Shown piece by piece: positions 49,809 to 57,974 of a stretch of DNA of 64,000 bases (its first letter is position 1; each line of letters begins with the position of its first letter). Below the pieces are notes generated by a model. It worked only from the letters and a program-made list of their open reading frames with translations, ran no database searches and was not told where the DNA came from. The translations under genes were made by a program, and so were the position numbers. Origin of the DNA: Solidesulfovibrio aerotolerans (GTDB taxonomy: Bacteria; Desulfobacterota; Desulfovibrionia; Desulfovibrionales; Desulfovibrionaceae). Location of the stretch: assembly GCF_009856865.1 (NCBI RefSeq), contig NZ_WVUD01000001.1:62001-126000 (forward strand). The letters are read 5' to 3'.

Positions 49809-52007
49809 ATGAGCCAGCCAACCACCGCCGCCGCAACCCCGGCCTCCCCGGCCGCGCCGCCCGATGCCCACCGCGACATCTTTCGCAAACGCCTGCGCCA
49901 TGGCCTGACCGCCGGACTGGTCGGACTGGCCGCCGCCTGGCTGCTTTCGTTAACCGGCATAACCGACGCCTTCGAGGCCCGCAGCTTTGACTGGCGCGCC
50001 CGTCTGCTCGCTCCCAAAACGTCTGCCACGGACGCGGTGCGTCTGATCCTTCTCGATCAGGCCAGCCTGGACTGGGGGGCCAAGGAAAATGGCCTGTCCT
50101 GGCCCTGGCCCCGGGAAGTCTATGGTTTTATTTTGGATTTTTGCCGCCGGGGTGGTGCTGCCGGTGTGGCCTTCGATGTGCTCTACACCGAACCCTCAGC
50201 CTACGGCGTGGCCGACGACACGGCCCTGGCCGAGGCCGGCCAACGGCTGGACAAATTGGCCCTGGCCGTTTTTTTGGGCCGCGAAACCGGCGAGGATACC
50301 ACCTGGCCGGCCGCCATGCCGGCCCCGTCCCTGGCCGTGGCTGGCCTTAACCCCTGGCTGGCCGGCCTGCCGCCGGACGTTGCCCCCGTCTATCCCAAGG
50401 CCGCCTTCCCTGTGCCGGAGGTGGCGGCCGGAGCTAAAATACTGGGCAACGTCAGCCAGGAACCCGATCCCGACGGCATCTACCGCCGGGTGTCGCTGTT
50501 TGGCGTCTTTGACGGCCGGCCCGTGCCGAGCCTGTCCCTGGCCGCTTTTATGCTGCGCCACCCCGGCGTTTCCCTGGATGTGGCCCCGGGTGTGTTGCAC
50601 CTGGGCAAGGCCACCATCCCGCTTGATCCCTGGGGCCGGGTTATCCCGCGCTGGCGGGCGTCCTCCGCCTTTCCGGCCGTGTCTGCCGCTGCTGTCATTC
50701 AAAGCGAACTGGCCTTGCGCGACGGCGGCACGCCGGCCCTTGACCCGGAAATATTTCGCGACCGCTTTGTGCTCTTTGGCTTTTCCGCTCCGGGCCTGCT
50801 GGATATGCGCCCCTCTCCGGTGGCCGGTGTCACCTCGGGGGTCGAAATCCACGCCCAGACCCTGGAAAGCCTTTTGTCCGGCGATTTTGTGCGCGACACC
50901 CTGCCGCGCGTCGATTGGGTCGTCACCGCCGTCCTGGCCCTTGTTTCCGGGCTGGCCGTGTCCCTGGCCACCGGGGCCATGGCCGGGGCGGCCTGCGTTA
51001 TCCTGCTCGTGCCGCTGCCGGGCCTGCTGGCCGTGGCCGCCTATGCCCTGGGCCTGTGGCTGCCCCTGGCGTTGCCGGAAACCGCCGTGGCCGCCTCCCT
51101 GGCCACAGCCGTGCTCATCGGCTACGCCACCGAGGGCCGTCAGAAGCGCTTTATCAAAACCGCTTTCCGCCAATATTTAAGCCCTGCCGTCATCGAACAG
51201 CTCATCGCCAACCCCGACCGCATGGCCCTTGGCGGCGAATTGCGCGAGCTCACCATCTTTTTCTCCGACCTCCAAGGCTTCACCAGCATCTCCGAAGGTC
51301 TCGGTCCCCAGGAACTGACCGCTTTTCTCAATACCTATTTAACGGCCATGACCGACATCATTCTCGAAGAAGGCGGCACCGTGGACAAATACGAAGGCGA
51401 CGCCATCATCGCCTTCTGGAACGCCCCACTCGACCAGCCCGACCACGCCACCCGGGCCGTACGCACGGCCCTTCGCTGTCAGCGCAAACTGGCCGAGATG
51501 CGCCCCCTTTTCGATACCATGGTGCATCGCGAAGTCATCATGCGCGTGGGCCTGAATACCGGCCCGGCCGTTGTCGGCAACATGGGATCCAATTCCCGCT
51601 TCGACTACACCATGCTCGGCGACGCCGTGAATCTGGCCTCGCGCCTGGAGGGCATCAACAAACAGTTCGGCACCCAGACCATGATTTCCCAAGCCACCCG
51701 CGATGCCATGGGAGAGACCATCGCCGCCCGCACCCTGGCCCGGGTGGCCGTGGTCGGCCGGGCCGAACCCGTGGTGGTCTCCGAACCGCTGTGGCCTGAA
51801 GAAGCCGCCGAGCGCGCCGAAATGCTCGCCGTCTACGCCAAGGCCCTGGACGCCTTTATTGCCGGCCATTTTGCCAAGGCCCTGGAACTGTTTTGCCAAA
51901 TTGACAAAATCGATCCCGCCGCCGCCTCCTATGTCGTGCGCTGCCGCGATTGTCTGGCCGTGCCGCCCGTGGCGTGGAAGGGCGTGTGCGTGATGACCTC
52001 AAAGTAG
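49809..52007 (+). CDS. CHASE2-domain adenylate/guanylate cyclase
   Basis: 732 aa membrane cyclase. One membrane segment (about 32-50), a CHASE2 extracytoplasmic sensor (about 50-360; FDWRARLLAPK, ILLDQASLDW, PREVYGFILDFCRRGGAAGVAFDVLYTE, FVLFGFSAPGLLDM), three membrane segments (about 372-440) and a class III cyclase domain (about 470-640). Metal aspartates are in IFFSDLQGFTSI and KYEGDAIIAFWNAP; GLNTGPAVVGNMGSNSRFDYTMLGDAVNLASRLEG carries the transition-state Asn/Arg region. It should make cAMP in response to an external signal. No cAMP receptor gene is in the window. Confidence 0.92.
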   Translation: MSQPTTAAATPASPAAPPDAHRDIFRKRLRHGLTAGLVGLAAAWLLSLTGITDAFEARSFDWRARLLAPKTSATDAVRLILLDQASLDWGAKENGLSWPWPREVYGFILDFCRRGGAAGVAFDVLYTEPSAYGVADDTALAEAGQRLDKLALAVFLGRETGEDTTWPAAMPAPSLAVAGLNPWLAGLPPDVAPVYPKAAFPVPEVAAGAKILGNVSQEPDPDGIYRRVSLFGVFDGRPVPSLSLAAFMLRHPGVSLDVAPGVLHLGKATIPLDPWGRVIPRWRASSAFPAVSAAAVIQSELALRDGGTPALDPEIFRDRFVLFGFSAPGLLDMRPSPVAGVTSGVEIHAQTLESLLSGDFVRDTLPRVDWVVTAVLALVSGLAVSLATGAMAGAACVILLVPLPGLLAVAAYALGLWLPLALPETAVAASLATAVLIGYATEGRQKRFIKTAFRQYLSPAVIEQLIANPDRMALGGELRELTIFFSDLQGFTSISEGLGPQELTAFLNTYLTAMTDIILEEGGTVDKYEGDAIIAFWNAPLDQPDHATRAVRTALRCQRKLAEMRPLFDTMVHREVIMRVGLNTGPAVVGNMGSNSRFDYTMLGDAVNLASRLEGINKQFGTQTMISQATRDAMGETIAARTLARVAVVGRAEPVVVSEPLWPEEAAERAEMLAVYAKALDAFIAGHFAKALELFCQIDKIDPAAASYVVRCRDCLAVPPVAWKGVCVMTSK

Positions 52008-52110
52008 TGCCACTTGTGCCTCGCGCGGCCCGGCCCAGGACCGCCTTTATCGTCGGGTGTGCATGATGACCGCGACGGAGTGCCGTCCGTGCCTGTCTAC
52101 TTGCGGGCGC

Positions 52111-52138
52111 AAAAAAGCCCCCCGGTCTCCCGGAGGGC
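52111..52138 (-). terminator. Rho-independent terminator of the 35-aa gene
   Basis: On the minus strand CCCTCCGG, GAGA loop, CCGGGGGGC followed by TTTTTT, 27 bases after the stop of the small gene. One G-T pair in the stem. Confidence 0.75.
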
Positions 52139-52164
52139 GCAAACAGCGAAAAAAGGGCGCGGGC

Positions 52165-52272
52165 TCAGCAATCGCCCGGGCGCTTGGGTTTGTCAGGCGG
52201 CAGTGTGAGCGCATAGAGGTAGAGGGCGACACAGATCAGGCCGGCAATCCAGATCACGGTATTGGCGCTCAT
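52165..52272 (-). CDS. Single-span small membrane protein, 35 aa
   Basis: Reads MSANTVIWIAGLICVALYLY then ALTLPPDKPKRPGDC: one hydrophobic helix (about 4-22) and a short polar tail ending in Cys. GAGGAGGATGGAGCA precedes the ATG, and a proper terminator follows the stop, so it has its own transcription-unit signals. It lies between the convergent cyclase gene and the end of the disulfide-oxidoreductase gene on the same strand. Not in any protein family I can name. Confidence 0.7.
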   Translation of the reverse strand: MSANTVIWIAGLICVALYLYALTLPPDKPKRPGDC

Positions 52273-52333
52273 TGCTCCATCCTCCTCGTCAGATGCAAGC
52301 TCGTGGTAATTGCCACGACGTTTTAAAGCAATG

Positions 52334-52395
52334 CCCCCCCGTCGCGGGGGGCCGGGGGGATCATCCCCCCGGCAGGGTTCGGGGCAGCGCCCCGA
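52334..52395. repeat. G/C-run palindrome repeat related to R7 (R8)
   Basis: CCCCCCGTCGCGGGGGG followed by CCGGGGGGAT/ATCCCCCCGG, as in the copy at 47188, then CGGGGC-AGC-GCCCCG. It lacks the GCCTCCGGCGG end, so membership in the family is looser. It sits 8 bases past the end of the oxidoreductase gene and may act as its 3' hairpin. Confidence 0.5.
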
Positions 52396-52402
52396 TTCTC
52401 CC

Positions 52403-53737
52403 TTAAAACATATACCGCAAATAATAACCGCAGGTCGGATAGGCCCAGATCGCGTCGCGAAGGGCCTTGGCCGGCAACCCCTGGCGCATGGCCAGGGCCA
52501 CGACGTTTATGATCTCGTCGGCGGCGTGGCCGAGGATGTGCGCGCCAAGAATCTGGTCGGTGTCCGGCGAGACAAGGGTTTTGGAATAGCCCGGGTGCTC
52601 GCCCAGGCGTTGCCAGGGGAAGGCGTCACTTAAGTCGTATTCCTTTTTGGTATACGCGATGCCCTGTGCCTGGCAGTCGGCCTCGGTCAGCCCGGCCATG
52701 GCCAGGGGCGGTTGGGTGAAAAGCACGCTGGGCGTGCCGGTGCGGTTTATGGGCGTGGTGTTGCCGGTGAGCATGTTTTCGGCGGCCACGCGGCTTTCCA
52801 GGTCTGCCGTCGGGGTCAGGGCATAGGGCGCGTCCAGGCAATCCCCGGCGGCGTAGACAGCGGGGTTGGTAATACTTTGCAGGAATTCGTTGACGCGGAT
52901 GCCGGCCGGGCCGGCGGCAACATTGGCCAGATCAAGGGCCAGACCCCGTATGTGCGGCGGCCGGCCGGCGGCGTTGACCACCATATCGGCGGCAATCTCC
53001 AGGTCGGGGACGCTTAAACACAGGCCGTGCGCCTCCTTGTCGATGCGCGTCACCGGGGCGTTGGTATGCACAGCGATGCCCATGGCCCGGGTGGCCGCGA
53101 CCAGACGGGCCACGGCGTCGGCGTCAAAGCGGCGAAGGGTGGCGTCCCCGTGGGTGAGGATGGTGGCCCGCGCGCCGCACACCGCCGCCAGATGGGCCAG
53201 TTCAAAAGCCACAAACCCGCCGCCGATAAAAACAAGGCGGGCAGGGAGCTTTTGAAGGGCCAGGAAATCGTCGCTGGTGGCCAGGTGTTCGACCCCGGGG
53301 AAGTCAAAGCGCCGATGGGTTGCGCCCACGGCGAGAAGGATTTTTTTGGCGGCAATGTCCGTGTTGCCGGCGCGCAAGGTATTGGGGCCGGTAAAGGCGG
53401 CCCGGGCGTGGATCACCTCGATGTCGGCCTTGCGGTAGTCTTCGGCCAGCCACGGGGCCACGGGGTCAATAAAGGTTCGGGTAAAGGCCGCCATGGCCGG
53501 CCAGTCGGGCTGCGGCTCGCCGGTGAGGCCCTTGCCGGCCAGATGGCGGGCCATGCCCACGGCCTCGGCCGGTCCCATGAGCACCTTTTTGGGATTGCAG
53601 CCGGTGTGCGGGCACACGCCGCCCAAAAGGCCGGATTCAAAGATAGCCACGGACCAGCCGGCTTGGCGGCAACGTCTGGCCGCCGGGCCGCAGGCCGGGC
53701 CGCCACCGATGATGGCCAGATCGTAAGAGCTTGTCAT
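52403..53737 (-). CDS. FAD-dependent pyridine nucleotide-disulfide oxidoreductase (glutathione-reductase-like)
   Basis: 444 aa. FAD loop AIIGGGPACGPAARRC near 8-23 (with CG where a simple GxA is usual), redox pair in GGVCPHTGCNPKK (Cys42, Cys47), NAD(P) loop FIGGGFVAFELAHLAAV near 175-190 and the second FAD motif VYAAGDCLDAP. The C-terminus has WAYPTCGYY instead of the catalytic HPT-E motif of glutathione reductase, which suggests another electron acceptor. Divergent (122 bases) from a second family member at 53860. The two overlap in likely promoter region. Substrate unknown. Confidence 0.88.
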   Translation of the reverse strand: MTSSYDLAIIGGGPACGPAARRCRQAGWSVAIFESGLLGGVCPHTGCNPKKVLMGPAEAVGMARHLAGKGLTGEPQPDWPAMAAFTRTFIDPVAPWLAEDYRKADIEVIHARAAFTGPNTLRAGNTDIAAKKILLAVGATHRRFDFPGVEHLATSDDFLALQKLPARLVFIGGGFVAFELAHLAAVCGARATILTHGDATLRRFDADAVARLVAATRAMGIAVHTNAPVTRIDKEAHGLCLSVPDLEIAADMVVNAAGRPPHIRGLALDLANVAAGPAGIRVNEFLQSITNPAVYAAGDCLDAPYALTPTADLESRVAAENMLTGNTTPINRTGTPSVLFTQPPLAMAGLTEADCQAQGIAYTKKEYDLSDAFPWQRLGEHPGYSKTLVSPDTDQILGAHILGHAADEIINVVALAMRQGLPAKALRDAIWAYPTCGYYLRYMF

Positions 53738-53859
53738 ACAAATTTCCTCATAGGCCGGGCGCGGGCGCCGCAGCGGTTTGGCTTTCAGTATTTTTCCGTT
53801 ACCATGATTTGTGCGATCGCCATAGGGGGGCCGGTGTAATTTGGCAAAAAGGAGGCGGC

Positions 53860-55302
53860 ATGGGACAGCGGGGCGAGTACGATCTGGTGGTTTTGGGCGG
53901 CGGTGCGGCCGGGTTGACGGTTACGGCCGGGGCGGCGCGCCTGGGTGTGCGGGTGCTCCTGGTCGAGAGCGAGGGCGCCCTTGGCGGCGACTGCCTGCAT
54001 TATGGCTGCGTGCCAAGTAAAACCCTCATTGAAACGGCCCGGGTGCGCCATCTGGCCGGCCGGGCCACGGATTTCGGGCTGCCGGCCATGCAAACCGCTC
54101 CGGTGGATTTTGCGGCCGTGCGCCAGCGCATCACGGGCGTCATTGCCGGCATCCAGGCCCATGATGCGCCGGACCGGTTTCGCCGGCTGGGGGCCGAGGT
54201 GCATTTCGGGCAGGCCCACTTCGTTGATGACCATGCCCTGGAGCTTGACGGCCGGCGGATAACGGCCGACCGCTTTGTCATCGCCACCGGCTCGCGGGCG
54301 GCCGTGCCCGACATTCCGGGGCTGGCCGAGGCCGGGTTTCTGACCAACCGGGAACTGTTTTCGCTGGAAAAGCTGCCGGCCTCGCTCATAATCCTTGGCG
54401 GTGGGGCCATTGCCGTGGAGATGGGCCAGGCCTTTGCCCGCCTGGGCAGCCGGGTGACCATCGTGCAGCGCAGCCGGCAACTGCTGTCCCGCGAGGACGC
54501 TGATCTGGCCGCTGTCGTGGCGGCGGGCCTGACCGCTGACGGCGTGGACGTGCGTCTGGGCACGACGGTCGAATCGGTGGCCGGACCCGATGCGGCCGGG
54601 CTGCGCACGGTGACCGTCCTTGATGCGGGCAAGCGTCTGGAAATTGCGGCCGAGGCGATCCTCGTGGCCATGGGGCGCACCGCCAACCTGGAAGGGCTGG
54701 GCCTTGACGCGGCCGGTATTGCCTATACACAAAAGGGGCTTGGGCTGGATGCGCGGCTGCGCACATCCGCGCCCCACGTGTTCGGGGCCGGGGATGTGAC
54801 GGGCGAGCATCAATTTACCCACGCCGCCGGCTACGAGGGCGGCGTGGTGCTGGCCGGGGCGGTCTTTCGACTGCCACGCCGGGTCGATTACGCCTTTATG
54901 CCGCGCTGCGCCTTTACCGATCCGGCCCTGGCCGCCGCCGGCCTGACCGAAGAGGCGGCCAAGGCGGCCGGGCTGCCCCATACCGTGGTGGTCGAGCCTT
55001 TTTCCGGCAACGACCGGGCCAGGGCCGCCGGCGAGACAGCCGGGCTGGTCAAGCTGGTCCTGGGCCGGCGCGGCAGGCTCTTGGGCGTTGGCATCGCCGG
55101 GGCCGGTGCCGGAGAACTGCTGGCCCAGTGGCTGACGGCCCGGGCCGGCAAGGTGGGCCTGTCCACCCTGGCCGGCACGACGCTGCCGTACCCGACCCTG
55201 GCCGAAACCGGCAAACGCGCCGCCGGCCGGCCGCTGGAGAGGAAACTCTTCTCGCCGCTGGTGCGACGGATACTGCGGCTGGTGTTTGGGTATCGCGGGT
55301 AG
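53860..55302 (+). CDS. FAD-dependent dihydrolipoamide dehydrogenase/mercuric-reductase-like oxidoreductase
   Basis: 480 aa. FAD loop VVLGGGAAGLTVTAGAARLG (10-29), redox pair in GGDCLHYGCVPSKT (Cys45, Cys50), NAD(P) loop ILGGGAIAVEMGQAF near 185, and FGAGDVTGEHQFTHAAGYEG. The dimerisation domain has TTLPYPTLAETG where related enzymes have an HPYPT motif, so the usual catalytic His seems replaced by Leu. A C-terminal basic helix (LVRRILRLVFGYRG) could touch the membrane. No lipoyl or mercury-binding domain is fused. RBS AAAAAGGAGG precedes the ATG. A repeat unit follows the stop. Confidence 0.88.
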   Translation: MGQRGEYDLVVLGGGAAGLTVTAGAARLGVRVLLVESEGALGGDCLHYGCVPSKTLIETARVRHLAGRATDFGLPAMQTAPVDFAAVRQRITGVIAGIQAHDAPDRFRRLGAEVHFGQAHFVDDHALELDGRRITADRFVIATGSRAAVPDIPGLAEAGFLTNRELFSLEKLPASLIILGGGAIAVEMGQAFARLGSRVTIVQRSRQLLSREDADLAAVVAAGLTADGVDVRLGTTVESVAGPDAAGLRTVTVLDAGKRLEIAAEAILVAMGRTANLEGLGLDAAGIAYTQKGLGLDARLRTSAPHVFGAGDVTGEHQFTHAAGYEGGVVLAGAVFRLPRRVDYAFMPRCAFTDPALAAAGLTEEAAKAAGLPHTVVVEPFSGNDRARAAGETAGLVKLVLGRRGRLLGVGIAGAGAGELLAQWLTARAGKVGLSTLAGTTLPYPTLAETGKRAAGRPLERKLFSPLVRRILRLVFGYRG

Positions 55303-55316
55303 GAAAGACAGGAGAT

Positions 55317-55395
55317 GCCTCCGGCGGCCGGGAGGGGGTAACCCCCTCCCGGACCCTCCCTGACAGGGGGTAAGGGGCTTTGCAACAAGGTGTCT
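55317..55395. repeat. GCCTCCGGCGGCC-family single unit (R6)
   Basis: Same block order as the unit at 21884: GCCTCCGGCGG, CCGGGAGGGGG-TAA-CCCCCTCCCGG, GACCCTCCCTGACAGGGGG, then a similar CTTTGCAACAAGGTGTC tail. It separates the oxidoreductase from the glycosyltransferase operon. Confidence 0.85.
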
Positions 55396-55451
55396 CAGGT
55401 GGGCCGGGCTCCTTTGAGGGGAAAGTTTTTACCGAGGGATGGATTACGATT

Positions 55452-56729
55452 GTGACGGGATGTGGCAAGCCGGTGCTGGTGATGGTGCTCAAGGGGTATC
55501 CGCGGATCTCCGAGACGTTTATTTCCAATGAGATTCTGCTCCTGGAGCGCCTGGGGTTTACGGTGCGCATCGTGTCCATGCGCCAGCCCCGGGAGGATTT
55601 TAACCACGCCTCGGTGGATCGCATCCGGGCCGAGGTGGTCTATCTGCCGGAATATATCCTGCCGGCCCTGGGACGGTTGCTGGCCGCCAATTGGCGCACG
55701 CTTTGCGCCCACCCCCGGGGCTGGCTGCGGGCGGCGGGGCTTATGCTGCGCCATTTTATCGAGTCGCCCAAATCGGCCACCATAAAGCATCTGCTCCAGG
55801 CCGGCCTTGTGTGCCAGCAGGCCCTGCGCCCTGGCGAAGCGCCCCATCTGCACGCCCATTTTGCCCATTCGCCGACGTCCGTCGCCGTGTTTGCCGGGCT
55901 TATGAGCGGCGCGCCGGTGAGCTTTACCGGCCACGCCAAGGATGTCTGGACCCAGAATCCGGCCCGACTGGCCGAAAAGATCGGCCGGGCCGCCTTCGTG
56001 CTCACCTGCACCATGGCCAACGTGTCGTATTTAAAAAAGCTCTCGCCAAACGGCACGCCGGTCTTTGGCGTCTACCACGGCATCGACCTGACGCTGTTTG
56101 ACGGGCAGGGGGCGCGCCCTGCCGCCGGTCCGCCGTACCGTCTGCTCTCCGTGGCCCGCCTGACCGCCAAAAAGGGCCTGGATACGGTGCTGGAGGCCTT
56201 GGCCATCCTGGCCGGGCAGGGCCTTGACTTCACCTACGATCTGGTGGGCGCGGGCGAGGACCGCGAAGAGCTGGCCGGGTTGGCGGCCCGGCTGGGTCTG
56301 GCCGAGCGGGTGCGGTTTCACGGCGCGTTGCCCCATGAAAAAGTGCTCGACCTCTACCGCAGCGCCCATGCCTTTGTGCTGGGTTGCCGGGTGTTGCCAA
56401 ACGGCGACCGCGACGGCGTGCCCAATGTCGTGGTGGAAGCCATGGCCATGGGGGTGCCTGTGGCGGCAACTGACGTTTCGGCCCTGCCGGAGCTGGCCCG
56501 CAACGAGGAAACAGGGCTCACCTGCCCGCCCAACCAGCCTGCGGCCCTGGCCGGCAACATCGCCCGGCTGCTCACCGAGGCCGGCCTGGCCGAGCGCCTG
56601 ACCGGGGCGGCCCGGGCGGCCGTGGTCCAGGATTTCGACAACGCCGCCAACACCCGCCGGCTGGCCGCCATTTTTGCCCGTTACGCCGGCTCGCCGCCGG
56701 GCCTCTTCGCGGCCGGGATCAATCTGTGA
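55452..56729 (+). CDS. Glycosyltransferase family 4 protein
   Basis: 425 aa, GT-B fold retaining glycosyltransferase. N-terminal domain: LVMVLKGYPRISETFISNEILLLERLG and HLHAHFAHSPTSVAVFAGL (typical of GT4 enzymes acting on polysaccharide); C-terminal donor-binding domain: YRLLSVARLTAKKGLDTVLEAL, RVRFHGALPHEKVLDLYRSAHAFVLGC and EAMAMGVPVAATDVSALPEL (the E-x7-E-type region). Probable role in LPS, capsule or exopolysaccharide synthesis in the cytoplasm. The start is uncertain: GTG at 55452 is the earliest start outside the repeat, with GAGGGATGG about 12 bases upstream. Overlaps the next gene as GTGA. Confidence 0.85.
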   Translation: MTGCGKPVLVMVLKGYPRISETFISNEILLLERLGFTVRIVSMRQPREDFNHASVDRIRAEVVYLPEYILPALGRLLAANWRTLCAHPRGWLRAAGLMLRHFIESPKSATIKHLLQAGLVCQQALRPGEAPHLHAHFAHSPTSVAVFAGLMSGAPVSFTGHAKDVWTQNPARLAEKIGRAAFVLTCTMANVSYLKKLSPNGTPVFGVYHGIDLTLFDGQGARPAAGPPYRLLSVARLTAKKGLDTVLEALAILAGQGLDFTYDLVGAGEDREELAGLAARLGLAERVRFHGALPHEKVLDLYRSAHAFVLGCRVLPNGDRDGVPNVVVEAMAMGVPVAATDVSALPELARNEETGLTCPPNQPAALAGNIARLLTEAGLAERLTGAARAAVVQDFDNAANTRRLAAIFARYAGSPPGLFAAGINL

Positions 56730-57841
56730 ACGTCGCCTTCTACGCGCCCTTTAAGCCCCTTGATCATCCCGATCCCTCGGGCGATCGCACCATCGGCCGG
56801 GAACTGGCCGCAGCCCTGGCGGAAAAGGGGCTGGCCCTGACGGTGGCCAGCCGTTTCCGGTCGCGCTGGCTCTCGGCCCGCCCCCGGCTTTGGCCCCAGG
56901 CGTTTCTGGCCCGGCGAAAGGCCCTGGAAGCGGCCTCCCGGGCCAAAGCGCAGGCTTTTCTCACCTACCACGCCTATTACAAATCCCCGGACGTCATCGG
57001 TCCCTACGTGGCCCGGGAGCTGGGCATCCCTTATGTGATCTTTCAGGGCGTTTTTTCCACCAAACAGCGGCGCAGCCTCAAAACGCGGCTGGGCTATGAA
57101 CTGAACCGTCGTTCGCTGCTGGCCGCCGATCTGGTGATTTCCAATCGCCGCCTGGACGTGGAAAACCTGCGCCGGCTTTTGCCCGAGGCAAAAATCGCCT
57201 ACGTGCGCCCGGGGATTGATCCCGAAGCCTTTGCCTTTGACGCCGCCGCCCGGCGGCAGTTGCGCCAGGACTGGGGCGTGGGCGCGCGGCCGGTCATCGT
57301 CACGGCGGCCATGTTTCGCAACGACGTCAAGACCCGGAGTCTGGCCTATCTTTTTGCCCGGCTGGGCGAATTGGCCCGGACCTGGCTGGATTTTTATCTG
57401 GTGGTGGCCGGCGACGGCGAGATGCGCGACATGCTCACAGCCCTGGCCGCCAAGGAGCTGCCGGGACGGCATCGCTTTTTGGGGCGCGTGCCCCGGGAAC
57501 AACTGGGGGCCGTTTTCAGCGCCGGGGACGTATTCGCTTTTCCGGGCATCCGGGAGTCGCTGGGCATGGTCTATCTCGAAGCCCAGGCTGCCGGGCTGCC
57601 GGTGGTGGCCCTGGCCGACGGCGGCGTACCCGAAGTGGTTCAGGACGGGCACACCGGACTGCTGACCCCTCCGGGCGACGACGCCGCGTACGGTGAGGCT
57701 GTGGCGGCGCTTCTCGGGGATCGGGAACGTCGCCTGGGACTGGGCGAGGCGGCCCGGGCCAGCGTGCGCGAGCACCATGACCGCTCCCGCAATTACGGGG
57801 CTGTGGCCGGGATGCTGCGGCGCCTCGCCGGGCAGGGGTGA
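56726..57841 (+). CDS. Glycosyltransferase family 4/1 protein
   Basis: 371 aa GT-B glycosyltransferase. NVAFYAPFKPLDHPDPSGDRTIGRELAAAL opens the acceptor domain; VTAAMFRNDVKTRSLAYLFARLGEL, FLGRVPREQLGAVFSAGDVFAFPGIRESLGMVYLEAQAAGLPVVALADGGVPEVV form the donor-sugar domain with the family's ExxxxxxxE-type motif. Starts with GTG overlapping the previous stop (GTGA), so the two transferases are translated together and probably add successive sugars in one glycan. A 133-base gap follows before the large kinase gene. Confidence 0.88.
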   Translation: MNVAFYAPFKPLDHPDPSGDRTIGRELAAALAEKGLALTVASRFRSRWLSARPRLWPQAFLARRKALEAASRAKAQAFLTYHAYYKSPDVIGPYVARELGIPYVIFQGVFSTKQRRSLKTRLGYELNRRSLLAADLVISNRRLDVENLRRLLPEAKIAYVRPGIDPEAFAFDAAARRQLRQDWGVGARPVIVTAAMFRNDVKTRSLAYLFARLGELARTWLDFYLVVAGDGEMRDMLTALAAKELPGRHRFLGRVPREQLGAVFSAGDVFAFPGIRESLGMVYLEAQAAGLPVVALADGGVPEVVQDGHTGLLTPPGDDAAYGEAVAALLGDRERRLGLGEAARASVREHHDRSRNYGAVAGMLRRLAGQG

Positions 57842-57974
57842 AAAAGGCCCTGGCCCAACCCGGCGGGGGTGTGGTAAAAATCCGCAACGTTGCACGGCTG
57901 TACGCTATTTTGAGGGACCGAGGGCAACCCCGGCCAACGGACGGAACTGCCTGTTGGGGCAGGCGGGAGCCTTG

